Source: Opisthorchis felineus (lineage: Eukaryota; Platyhelminthes; Trematoda; Opisthorchiida; Opisthorchiidae). From it: DNA of 64,000 bases. The translations under genes were made by a program, and so were the position numbers. The stretch is taken from NCBI GenBank assembly GCA_004794785.1, contig SJOL01001804.1, positions 109,423 to 173,422 of the forward strand, read 5' to 3'. The notes below the pieces were generated by a model. It was given only the letters and a program-made list of their open reading frames with translations, searched no databases and was not told where the DNA came from. Below are positions 1-13,100 of the stretch, piece after piece (the first letter of the stretch is position 1; every line of letters begins with the position of its first letter).

Positions 1-3000
1 ATTGTCCCATTCTCAGAAGTAAATGCGGGAAGACCGAAACCAGCCATGCTCGGATCAAGCTATCAATGTCTCGCATGAACCATTGGAATGGAACACTTTT
101 ATGCTCTGAAACGTTTGCTGACAAATGGTCAACCTTTAGTGCCTAAGACGGGCACAGGTGCCTTAATTGTCGTGGCAGATAAAATGAATACATTAACAAC
201 ATGGACAGTACAGCTTCTGACGAATCTGAATTCAGTAGAACGGCAAATGGTAAGAGCACGAATTCGGCTCTCTAGAATCAGTCACTATCAAAGCATAGTG
301 ACATGGGCGATTGTTTGTCAACATGCTAGTGGATCTAAGAACCACCACAAGTTCTTCGTTGAATTCCGCTTGTTGTCTACCGACCTACAGCTCACCGGGG
401 CAATGAATCATGTCTGCGTGCTGGTAAGTGCAGTGGCAATATACCGTGATCATTACCTTACACTTCAAACAATTAATGCTACCGTGTGCCAATAGATTAT
501 CTACAATAATTGAATCGATCGACAAAAGGGATTGTAGTGAGACCACACTTGGACCCGTCAGTAACCTCGAAACTTAACAAATGGCCAAGCCCGTCGAACA
601 TTTTGAACTGCATGATCGGCACACACTCATTTTACTTGTACTTATTTGTACTTTTATTTCCCGACTTGGACAAATTCAACTCAGTTCGTTCTGATAGAGA
701 TTATTCTCCCGACACTGGACATAAGAGCCAGGTGAATTTCCTACTATTCTGAGTAACACGGTAAAATTTCACAGAAATAAAACATGGAGGATTCGGAGCA
801 GTCACTTAGCTAGTATCATGCTGAAGAGAAATCAAATGCTTCAGTGCGAGAGAAACAGTGGTGCATTCACCAGACTGACTCTAATAACTAAAATCTTCAG
901 GCGCAAACGTTAGCAAACGTGTACTCTGGGGATTTCTACTCAGAACTACGCAGTCTAAAAAGCAGATAGCTCAATGGCACATTGACAAAATAAGATAATC
1001 AAGGAAGCAGGATGACTCCCAAGTGATTATATCCATCAATCAGTGTATTCTCCTTGAAGAAGTATACAATATAAAAATAACCATAGTTGGCTTTCTATTC
1101 AAATTTTCTTTAAAGTTTGTTAGCAATGAAGGACGACTAACCCATCTTTTACTAAGGTTGAAGGCAAGTGCTACACCGCAAAATCTACTGAATAGTCTTA
1201 ACCAAAACTTGAAGATCCAGGTTCTACCGAATTCATGTGAGATATCAACTGACAAATTGCCTTGAAGGGTGGTCTGTTCAGTTTTTGGTCGTTCTAACAA
1301 GCTCGCTGAAGGTTTAGCAACATCCTCGAAAAAGCTGAAATAATATCCAGAGATTCGCCTAAGCTAGTTCCACTATTGAAGGACTATGGGTCCATAATGC
1401 GCCTTCGGCTGCTTTGCCGTCTCTTTTGAGATCACCTCTGAGCGTGTTGTTGCAATCGGTGCACGAGCAAACCCTGAACTATCCAATGAGTGAAGAGAGA
1501 TCCACTCCCTGTTATTCTCTTAGGTGATGTTGCTATCGCACAGAAAGTGCCTTACCAGTGACCATCGCCAGCTTTGGATAGACGGATCAATATGTATGAT
1601 TATTGGTCGTTCGGACTCTAATTGAGATTTTGTGTTGTAATTGGAGCGACTCTATGCTATAGAGCTGATAAGTCGTGCGCAGCGCTTTCCTGATTATCGG
1701 GAATCATCAGTAGTGTACATCTCACGAAACTCTAGGGTGTCTTGAAGGCGCGATCTTCATGATAGTAAATTGAACACTTAACCGACGGCCATATGCGGCT
1801 GATCAGCAGCGTCACTAATCGGATCAAGAAGTGATGTTGCACCATTCAGTCACAGCTATTAACTGGCTTCTCGTCTTACTTACTGTTTGATCGTAGTGCG
1901 AACAGATTCGACCATTTTTATTTACGATGTTGTCCCTAGAGTGAAGCCATTGTTCAAATTTCACCAAAATATACTGCAATATTCGAAAATGACTCGAGTC
2001 AAAAGTGAGGCCAGCGACAGCTTGTGGCGTTATGGTCACCCAACCACACAAAGTTGTTGGGCCTCAGGAGGATACCTCGCGCACACCAGGATGGATGGTC
2101 GCGCCAGACGGAAGCCAGAAAATATGAGCTTTGGTAATCGACCTCCACTACATCTGAAGCCCTAAAGTCTGCCAATACCAAAATATTTCTGCTACGTGCC
2201 TTTCATTCATGTTTCCTGAAATTGTTGCTACTATTTATTTTTATAGGACAGAGTGTGGCAAGCAAGACATGTTTTCAGCCACTGATCACTTACCTGATAC
2301 ATCACAATTTATATGAGAGGCAGGACTAAATTTAGTACCTAAGAGGAACATTACAGAAGGCCAGAAGTGCATTGTGTCAAAAGCTGCAAATATATCTTTT
2401 GAGTGTAAAGGTTAAAATTACACAAGCAGGTTGCCATTTACGAAAGTGCAGATCGCAGCCGGGATATCACATTTTGCGATTGGTTGATAAGTACCCGGCT
2501 GAATATGCGACAGGTTCGATTATCATCCATTGTGTAAGCGATTTTGGCTAGCTGCAAAGTGGTGGACTGGGTCCGCAGTTTCCACAACTCAGGAAGGAAA
2601 GTTTGCACGTCCCTTATCAGAAATGTTCGTCGTATGACCATCAGACACTGGTAGATAAAGGTCAGTCTGAATCGCACAAGCTGCATATTGCTCGTGACGC
2701 ATTTCAAACACACTGGCGTGCGTGGATTGCTGGTTGGCCATAATAGTTGTAAAGGGCCGCAACTGAAGGAGTAAGGATAAACCTGATGATGATAGAATGA
2801 CGTGCGGTGGTGTACGGTCAGCAAAACATTCGGTCAAGTAACTTTATGAAGAGTAAGGCAGAACACATCAATTAGGATTTGAAATTTATTTCATGCTTTT
2901 CGGGAAACTTATCTTTTGTTACAAAAGAAAGAATGACCCTGGTCCTCCCGAGGCCCATCAGGTGCACACAGGTGAGTAAGTCATACCACCAAGTTGTTAT

Positions 3001-6000
3001 CGTTGGAAATGAGGAGCAAATTTGAGATAAAATATATCAAAAGTGGATTTTTGTCGACGGGTGCATGTTTAGGAGGGTCACATTCTAAAGCGTGTAGTCA
3101 AACGTTGATTCCTCTAGGTCCACCGGATGAATTCCAGTTAGGCCAAAAGGCTTCAATTAAATGGTATTTTTGGGACCCCACTGCAATTTTACCATAGGTG
3201 TTCTATGGGAATTTCAGTCCGACTGCAAGGTAAATGCCAGTTTCACCTCGAGGACTGACAACTATTTGGATGAAGCTATCTGGTTGTCAATAGACGGCAA
3301 GGTTATTGGAATATTTTGGCAGTCAAACCTAAAAATACTGCCATTTTTTAACTCAAACGACTGCTTTTATAAAAATAGTGTCAAGCAGCAAATCAGGGCA
3401 ACATGTAGTTGGAAGAAATGTCTGAATGAGAAGGTAGAGGGTCGTACCAAAACCTTTTTCTCAATCGGATGACGATGAAATAGCAAATTTATCTTGCTGT
3501 CAACAAAAACTCCTGACAAACTGACAGGGCATATCTCTGCTATGTCTTGGGAAATACAGCTTGGCGCTGTACTATTTTCCGTTGTAAAAGCATTAACAAA
3601 CCGAGTTTTCTTTTGCTCACGGAATGTTTTTTCTAAAAAAACAACCTTTCTCCACCACAACCGATCTGACATATAAGCTGACTTGTTATTTTAAGCAACA
3701 ACTTGAAAATCATTTGCCACAGTTTCTTAAGTGCTTTCTGCGACAGGTGAGCGCCACCTTTTGCATCTTCGGAAGTATCTGGTTATGGTTGGTTTACAGT
3801 AATATTTTGAACACCACCAAACGCACCAATTTTAAGTGAGCCTCAGTCCATGAGGGTCTGCATGTCACATAAGTAAAAAAAATGTTGCACCCTGTTTGCC
3901 TGTTTCACTTTTCCGTTACCATACAGTTGATGCATTGTTCACTCGGCTACCCGAATTTCTTAAATGTCACTTTTCGAGACATCGGTAAGCTACAGTACTC
4001 ACTGTTTGGATACGTCCACGAGAAGCTAATAACCTCTTTCTAATAACCTCTTGTGCAATCGACCAAACAAAATATTTTTACAGCATCAGTCTCGCACTGC
4101 ATAGCTGTGTTGGCATTCGTTTGAAGTACAAAAGCTGAGGCACGTTAAATTCGCCCAAATCTTCTCTAAACGTGGGGAGAGACATCAAACTACCGGATTA
4201 GTGTGTAGTGGCTAGTGTTTTCACATCTGTCAACAAAAGCATCTAGAACAAAATTAAGGATTTTCCCTGTCAACCACGAAATTTTGTGCGTAAACAGGTT
4301 TGGAAAATAGTTGCATCGCTCATTCACAATAATGGGCAAACAAAATGCATTTCGTCTCAGTCAGACGACCTAAACACGCTGTGTTAGCCCAGTCATTCAC
4401 AAACCTTTTGCCTGGTTCGTTATAAAGGGTGTCGTTGTCGGGGTGGTTTAAAAGGGTGAAATATCCCATCCAATATTGGATACAAAGAAGAATTTAGCAA
4501 ATAAACATTTCCCTTTAGAAACACATAACAACATCTATTGTCGGTTAGGATTCATTGCGTAGTTCTTTTGTGACCGCTGTTGGCTCGCACATAACAGTTC
4601 ATAAGCAGTATCAACGGTGGCAAACGAGTAGAAATGAACAGATAAGAATACTAAAAATTGGACTTGGCGTACAGTACACAGAAAAGCAACCAAAATTACT
4701 TTCCGTCGAAGTATCACTAGTGATCTGCAATTGGGACATTGTATTGTGATAGCGTTAATTACTTCTAGTTAAGTGGAGCATAGCGATCGGCGCAGTTTAC
4801 GCATTAATTCATCTCGTACAATCTAGTCTGTCACAGTAAGCGTAAGACGGAATAAAGCGTAACAGATTACAGAGCTCCATGTATGACTTGTATGGCATTG
4901 TGATGTAGTGTAACTAATCAATGAGACTAAGGCAGTCTCAAAGGAATCCTCGAGACTATCTCAATTTTGCAGTTTGGTCACGTCGCATTTTCCAAACATA
5001 CAACTAGCCCCTTAATGTGTTTCAGTTCACCCAATTTGCACTCTCGCGATAAATGTACACATTACCTTCGTCACACCTTGTTTAAAATTATCCCTTAATC
5101 GTAATGAACTAAGTTGCTTCTATGGCGGAAAAGAACATGGAATTAACAAAGAATTCGGGTGAATGAGACAAAACGCGAATGTTTTGGATTTGCAAGAGAA
5201 AATTAACCAGAAACCAGAATGTCCGGATTTTAAAAGACTTTACAGTTAACACATTCTATTCATATACGCAAAACACAGTAGGTCTCCAAACAGTATGTTT
5301 TTGAGCACAAGTCGAAGACAGTGCCCTATAATACGCCACATTTATACGAAACACCCTTCATCCTTGGTGTTATCAGCCAACCTACAATATTTCATCCTTA
5401 TCCTGACGTTTCAGACACCGGCATCCATGCGACTTTGGTTATCATGCTCCTCAAATACGTCCTTCCACGGAAAAGGCCAGTAGTAATAACCGCCTTTTCT
5501 TACATTAACCCGCAAAACATCATTTTGCACTCAGTTCATTAAGGTCCAAGCTTCAGTTATTTGCCACCTTCCTCCTGAAAGCGAACGTCTGGATACATAG
5601 GAGTAATGACAATCCATTTGATTCGGATGAACACTAAGCTATTACTGCTCCGTGCTGGCATGGTATACTTTTGGCGCATTAATTCACAGTCATAAATCAC
5701 CAATCAGACCCTATTCAAACAATTCAAACCGGTGGCTTACCACTGTACATTGGTGCGCAGTGCTTCGTTTGCTTTCCACATCCGATCGACGTATCGACTA
5801 CAACAAAGTAGAGTTCGTTTCGCGGCAATCAATTTAGCTTCCCGTTCAAAAGTCTCAAGCCATAGTACATGGCTACATAGTTTGTATGTTGCAGCCTTAC
5901 ACTACCCACACTCAGGTCACCGGTGAGTTCCAACTACATGTCGTTTACACGTTCAATAGAAAGTATAACAATTTACTATGATGCATATATATTTCAGTAA

Positions 6001-9000
6001 TGCCATTTAAAGTCCGTCTGGTCTTCCACATAATAAAATTCGACAGATTAGTGCACACGAACAAGATTTTAGCGTACCTTCCCGTCTCCGTTTTGCATAT
6101 CGGTCTTACCACACTCAGCGACATAAAATATACTCCTTACTTCCTCTAGTGCAAATATTTCGGTAGTGAATACTCCTAAAACGAACTTTACTGATTATTT
6201 TTTTCTTTTCTCTAAAATATATCCCAATGTATTTGCTTCCGCTGGTAAAATACTGGAAGATTTGCTCACCAGCAACAACGCTTTTTAAAAAAACTAAATT
6301 TCTGAATAGAACATTGTTCATTTAAACGAAAGCCCTTTCAAGATTAGTCTTCGTAGTTCCATTCAATTTTGTTGCTTACCTTCAAAAAACAAGGCTGTAG
6401 ATGGGAATGATCTATTTTTTGAACACCAGGGGGCTTGAGTAGTCATTTGTCCTCACGTGGCGAGCAAACGTAGTCATGTGGTACTGCAATCATCGTGGTC
6501 GGTGAGCTTAGTGAACACAAAAAATGGAAGCGGAAAATCCGAATCTCACTGCACTAATCCAGTATTCATCCACTTTTCACAGATAACGTGCGTATCTGAT
6601 ATCTAAATTTTGTAACGAATATTCGAGCCATTGACGAAAGCACCAACAAATGGAAAACAAAACAAAATATTGTTGCGTTTTGAGGTTGTGTTGGTTAGGC
6701 GATGCACCATGTTGCTTACAGTGTTTTGATATTTTTCTCGGGAACAGCCTATAAGTGCAGAGGGCCCTGTTGAGTAGACATATTTATTACCACATTTACA
6801 AAATTGAAATGATAACAGTGATAACATGCAGCCAACTCAACACACAAATCAAGTAAATTATACCTTAAGTAATGAGTTTGCCGGATAGTGTTAAGCAAAT
6901 AATTTATTTTAAACGAGCAACCCCGCGCATAGTTCAGATTCTAATGCTGAGTAGGAACATATTGCTGTGGAACCGAGATTCAGCCTCCGTTTTATAGCTT
7001 TTAGTCCAGGACTCGCAGCTCTATGTGAGAACCCTTTGCATACGATTCTATGCTGGCTCTATATTCACACTGACGTCATGTGTAAGCTGGCCCATCTAAG
7101 AGTTGACGCAATGGCAACCACCAGCCCTTTTCATTGTTCCTCAAGGCTGGCTTGCTTAAACCCACTCATCGGACCTCTAGGAAGCGCTGCGGGATGTCAA
7201 CGCTGCAAGATATTGTTTTCAGTCTCAGAAGTAAACATTTCAGCAGTTTAGGTAACGATCAAGGAATTCTTCAAGTAGGTTGAATTTGACACTCTCCAGA
7301 TGGTTTTCTAACCCTCGGGCGAGTTGATTACAGGTGCAGTTTTACATGTGTGAAATTGGCACGTCATGTTGACGTAGTTCTGAAAAACCGCCTAGAAGAT
7401 TTGTATCTATTGCAGTCTGTTTGACTTGTCCGCCCATCGAAACACCAAATCTTTTCATTATCTATAGATTTCCTACTACCTGTTTCTTTACCAAAATCTT
7501 GTTTTCCGAGGTTTCCTAAATGTCTGTTCATCCACGAGAATCTCAGCCGCATGTGTGGAATAAACTTTTGCTTAGTTTTTGGAGGACCAAGTCAATCACT
7601 GACCATTACGAATTTATAATTTGGTAGTATTTTGTAATCAGATCACCGGGCATGCTCGAAACACAGCAGTACCCAGGCTGAGCTGCCTGAAAATTTTGTG
7701 TAAGTTCACCACTGCAAACTGAAATAGCCATGAGAGGAGTTCCTTCGAGGTTACCATGAATCCTCAGTTAAAAGTATCTTAGTATGGAAATCACCTAAAA
7801 AAGATTTCCAGATGACAGAACATGGCAAATGGGATTCTAGGCAATGGCGTTATAGGACGCATTTTCGAATTTCCTATTTTCAGAATCGCTGACCCACCAA
7901 CAAATATATTGCGTTTTCTGGGCAATGGGAGTTACGCTGTGCAGCATAGGATTATCAAAACAATACTAGGTGCCTAATATATGTTCAGCACTATGTGGGT
8001 TCTCTTTACACCTGATCATGAATTGATTCTAATGTCTTTCTGAAATGAAGTGCCGCTTTATGCTCACCTCATGTATGCTGAGAGGAAACAATTCTCAGAT
8101 GATTCCAACAGTTTGCTATCTTTAGCGATCAAACTCGTAAAGTTGGCATACGCTATACGGAGTTGGCATTTGCAAACAAAAACACGTCACGTGTCCAGAA
8201 CCAAGTGAACTAGATGAACCTTTGTACTACCTCCTTCTACACAAGGCCAAAGAAAGGAAATCAGTATACCAGTTTATCGCGTCTTGAAAAAATCCGAAAA
8301 ACTGACAAATTTAAAAAACTATTTGGTAAGATCTTTTGTCTTCTTGATACAAATAAAGTACGTCTCGTTCTGAATAATTTTCTTTTTAGCGTGGGTTCTG
8401 GATGTTGCCTCACGGTTAACAGCTTCAGTTATTCCATGACCTGGATGATGTTAACGTCACTTGTGCTTTATTGCTTGTTTCAATCTCGTTTCGTCATTTA
8501 TCCACACACGACTCTGCGATCCTTCAAACTATCATAATTTTTAACCAGCGCTGTCGAGTGATAAGAAACCTCAGTAACTTGCATGGTTTTGCCAAGATTA
8601 GCCCGAATCGGCGGTCACTTGAGAGTGAGACTTTAGCAGGTACAAGGCTGATTCGTTGTGACAACTTTGTCCCAGTGCTTCGGGAACCTTATCCTGGTCG
8701 GACCTCAGCCATTTAGTAGCAGAAAACTGGGATATGTGAGGTTCACCGTGAACTTGAATTGTCTTCAGACACTCGGGCACTGACATTTTCTTGTAACAGC
8801 ACGAATAAGTTGTTTTTTTTGCGGAGATGGAACCCAAGTGACTTAGTTGGGAGCATACTGTCATTTCCTGCCCGACTGACAAGATGAAGTTTTGCATGTT
8901 GGTGTGTAATGAGTTTTTGCTGGGTAACATTCTAAATGAATGCTGGGACAACAAAGACAGCTTTTGGATGCTGTGATAAAACACGTAGATGTGCTTGCTT

Positions 9001-9316
9001 CAAGGACTCTTGAATATTTACGCACTTTACTCCTGTTTGATTTTTATGAGGATATAAGGCAGTTCTGCGATTTGTGTTCTCTTTTCCTCATTGCTTACGT
9101 CAATATGTAGCAGATTTCATCAATGTTGTGTTGTTCTCAATGATGACTTTATTGATTAGTATAAAAGGCAGATAAACATTCCACAACTGTGAAATATACT
9201 ATCCTAATGTTTGAATCAAGCTGTCAAAGGGATAACACTTGGACTTGACTGATTAAGCAAAACACTCATTAAATACTGGTGATACGATTTTTGATTTCAA
9301 ATTTTTTTTTGTGCAG
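1..9316. other. Non-coding, no recognised gene
   Basis: Open frames up to about 135 codons occur (for example 88-495 and 2438-2824) but match chance expectation and no family. Isolated splice-like sites are present, such as ATG|GTAAGA at 249. The 13-bp duplication at 4026 is the only repeat noted. Confidence 0.6.
4026..4052. repeat. 13-bp direct tandem duplication
   Basis: CTAATAACCTCTT occurs at 4026-4038 and 4040-4052, separated by one T. Confidence 0.85.
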
Positions 9317-9506
9317 TCAAATTATCAAGATTTTAGACGGTTTAGAGATTTTGATGCGCAGACATTCCTTCCAAACTATCGCTCTTCAGAATCACGGTCC
9401 AGACCTTCGAACACCAGAGTTTTGCTTTATGTTCCATCGCGGTTCACCGGCTATTTTGTCAATAAGATCATTTGTAGAAACTGAAGCTGAAGAACTTGTG
9501 GGAGAG
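9317..9506 (+). CDS. Candidate internal exon, unknown protein
   Basis: A 190-base open stretch preceded by a strong acceptor (ten-base T-rich run, then GTGCAG) and followed by GAG|GTGAAC, a good donor. It starts in phase 2 and ends on a whole codon. The 63-residue product begins QIIKILDGLEIL, includes ALQNHGPDL and ends ETEAEELVGE, with a balanced charged composition. No family is recognised and no partner exon was identified nearby. Without the splice sites this frame would not stand out from chance ORFs. Confidence 0.35.
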
Positions 9507-10100
9507 GTGAACGTATGACTACAGAGGCAGCAAATTTATCGTAACATGGCAGCTTGTGACTGACGTGAAGTCGTCTGAGGTGCCGCATCTCTTGTGATAG
9601 TTTTTGATAAACTGTCGCGTCAAAAGCCGTATGAATTCGTGGATTAATTTGAGAACTTTCTTAGATGTGCTCGGCAACAGGCATCTTGTATGCTTTTTAG
9701 ATCTGCGAAAATAAAAAAAACTTAAGGCCTAGCTGCATTTTTGAGGAAACGTTTGACAAAAAACGTTTACTGAAATCAGTCTGTATGCAGAGAACTTATC
9801 CTGGCTTCTAGTAACAAATAATTAGACCCAGCAGTCTCCGAGAAACCCATCTACCTTTGCTTGCCGCTTAAGAACAACTGCTGTCTACCATAATCTTTTG
9901 ATGCGGCATACCCGAGGCTAAGTTTCAGTAGTGACCGATTATTTAATATGATGCTCAAGCATAAAGCGCGGACCACTACTATTACATAGCTGTGTAATTC
10001 TCCGCAAAAAAATGCAGCAGCAACTAATCGATTATTATTTTAGAGAATCTGAGATAATTTACCGGTTTTTAGTAAACATGGGGTCGGTCAAACACATGGT

Positions 10101-10124
10101 ACCAGATATCATCAGCTATCTGGT
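10101..10124. repeat. Perfect 8-bp inverted repeat
   Basis: ACCAGATA and TATCTGGT flank an eight-base loop. Confidence 0.8.
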
Positions 10125-13100
10125 CGATAAACATAGAACAATACAGATTAAGTTGTTTGTAGTAATTTTTCAGAGAGTACAAATCAGCCGAAGGATGTTT
10201 GTCGACGGACACTAAAAAAAGCTGAAGTGAGTGCCATTCAATCAGATGGCTGCTCTGCCAACCTCAAAAAGGGGCGAGTGGGAACCGTCCCTTGGTCCTC
10301 ATTCAAAAACCCCAGAGATGGGTAGAAAGTGTTCTTGTTTTTACACTAATAGTGAAACACAATTGTGTAATACTCTATTCTAAACTCCTATTTTGTTGAT
10401 TTTTGAGAAAACCGATTGTTGAAATTCTATTCGTTCTTCTAGTACACGCGATCTCCGCGGAACAATGCGACCTTCACAAATGACGAATAATAGATTATGG
10501 TAAAACTCCTCAATAAAGGCGACACCTGCATGCCGAGGATTTCACCGAAACTCTTGAGTATTTTGCTTAATCAGCTGAGGAAATAGAAGAGCAGTCCCAC
10601 AAACACATTAATCACTCTCAAAGGGTTATAGCAAATATTTTCTTGTGTTTTTAAATAATATCTTACTTTATTTTCACTGATGTTGAAAGATAGTGAAAAA
10701 ATAGGGTTCCAGAATCCAGCTGCCCTTTTTTTATTAAGAATGTGAGGATGTGGCAGCTGATAAAACCTAATTATGCTTAAACTGAAGAATTTTGTTACGA
10801 TCCAGTGTTGTTTGGCACTCACGTGACTTTTTTTTCCATCAACCATCAGTAGGTAATTCGAAATAGCATATCCGCGTCAGCCTGTCTGATGTTTCGAATA
10901 ATAGCTAACTTGCTTGATTTTTTCGATGTGATGTATGTGAAGGTAATTGGTTGTTTGCTATTTAAGGGGTAAAGTGCCCGCTGTCCTGCTCATTTTTCGA
11001 GGCTCAGTAATTTTGGTTTCAGCTGCACGATAAAGCCCGCCAACGCGCAGTGGTTATGTAGGGATGATTGGCATCATCGGTTGCTGTAATTAATACAGTT
11101 CCTTTCTCGACAGAATCGAGGTTTTTATTCATTTGGATGGCAAGCTATTTGGATGAAAATGTGGCTTTCACAAGGGAAGCCATGGACCGATAAATCTGAT
11201 ACTGGGTACAGATGTAACGGAACCATGCAAAGCAGCCAAGTACATCTCAGCAATATATGGCAGTTAGTATGTTACCACGAATGGTTTACCAGTCCTCATG
11301 CAGTGTTCGGTACCAATGTGCCAATGGTGCAAGGTTTACAGCTGATAAATTGATGATTGATTCAGCCCACAACTATAGAACACTTATTTGAGTTGTTCAG
11401 GACTTTTTTAAATTTTCGTGGTTAGTGGTGGGTTTACGATGTCAGTGAAGTATCTGCGCTCAACTCCTTAAGTTAAAATCAGCAAGAGAAAATGTAATCT
11501 GTCCCTTTGGATATCATAGCTGATGACGTGTACAGTGTTGGTTTGTTGGAATATGCAATACCGGCAAGCTAAAAAGCGAAAAGGATCTCAAACGACCGCC
11601 CCCGTACCTTTAAATATTTCAGAATACGACACAAATATGGCTATGTACCTTCAGCTGCAAGCTGAGCAAATACGGTTTAGCCCGCCAATTGCACCTTGTT
11701 ACAAAGCAGCTGCTGAATATCTACTTGAAACAGAGTGAATTGTCACATCATGCAAGACTTTGGGTAATACTCTGCTACAAAATAGTTGAGCATAAATTCA
11801 TGAGAAGCTTGATTGAGGGACACAATGGTCAGCTTTATTTTTTCTCTCATTCAGGTGCATTACCTTACAAAATTTACGCAAAATGCAACCAATACGAGCC
11901 ATTCAATGCTCTCATCAATGACTGACCTAGCCATCAACCATTCCTTTTTAAGTGCGCACCACTAGCTTGGACAAAACGGGCATCACCAGCCTGGCCTGAA
12001 CAAGTTTCATTTGGTGACAAAAAATGTTTGGCTGGTCCTGCAGACCGTGATCAGAACCCTCTGAATAAAATGGCTACTCCGCAAAATGGTTGTTCATTCG
12101 CCGGATCAAAGTAACTAAATTTTGATCGTATTTTACGTCGTTAGTCTCAAACATGTTGACTCCGATATATAGGACGTCGTTCCAGTAACTGGACAAAATG
12201 GGGTAGAGATTTAGCTCCTGTTGGCACCATGTGATTTTAGTATAATCTATGGATGACCAATGTCACAAATGATCGAACAAACAAACAATATCTACTCTTG
12301 TCATTATTGTTTTTATTTAATGTTTATTTGCAAATTCGACTGGAAACACCTAGTGCAGAAAGCTCTCCGATATGACTTTTAGACGAAGTTCCTATTAATT
12401 ACAACCATGTATTTTTGCTTCTCCAAAACACATACGCAGCAATGCTGCTAGAAGTCGACAGGAGGCCTAACCTCGTCACAGACCCCAATAGGTATGCATT
12501 CATTTGGCTTTATATTTTACTGCCGAGACTAGTATTCGAAAAATAGCAGCATACAGATATGGGTTCAAAAACATTCACGGCGGCGCTTTTTTATACGCTC
12601 ATACTTGACATCGATCAACTTTTGTTTTTCTCCAAAGTAATGCATTTTTCAGGAAAATCATCTGATCTGGGTTCCCAAAATAGCATTTTTGACCGCCAGG
12701 GTCTGATTTTCAAGAATCCATCCTCAAACAAAAAGAAAATATGTAGAACGTTTGCATACAGTCAACTGCTTCAAACCTTGAATGTATGCAATTTTTTAAC
12801 TAATGGCGTTGAATAAAATAGCACATTAATTTAAGAGCTTACCTATGTGTTCATAGGTCTTGGTTACATTCATTTACTTCTGTAAATTAATAATAACGGG
12901 AGGCATTAAAAAATGATCGTTCAAAAAACCCCAACATAGTCATCAGGCATTCAACACAGTTAACAAAAAACCGCCCAGTTATATTCCATTTGATGCAACC
13001 TAAGGAAATCCCCAAACTGGAGTATCAACTGCTTAAGCGTGGTAAATCAAGCAGTTCTCCAACCTGTTGAATCACAAACCACAAAAGTCACAAAGATGAA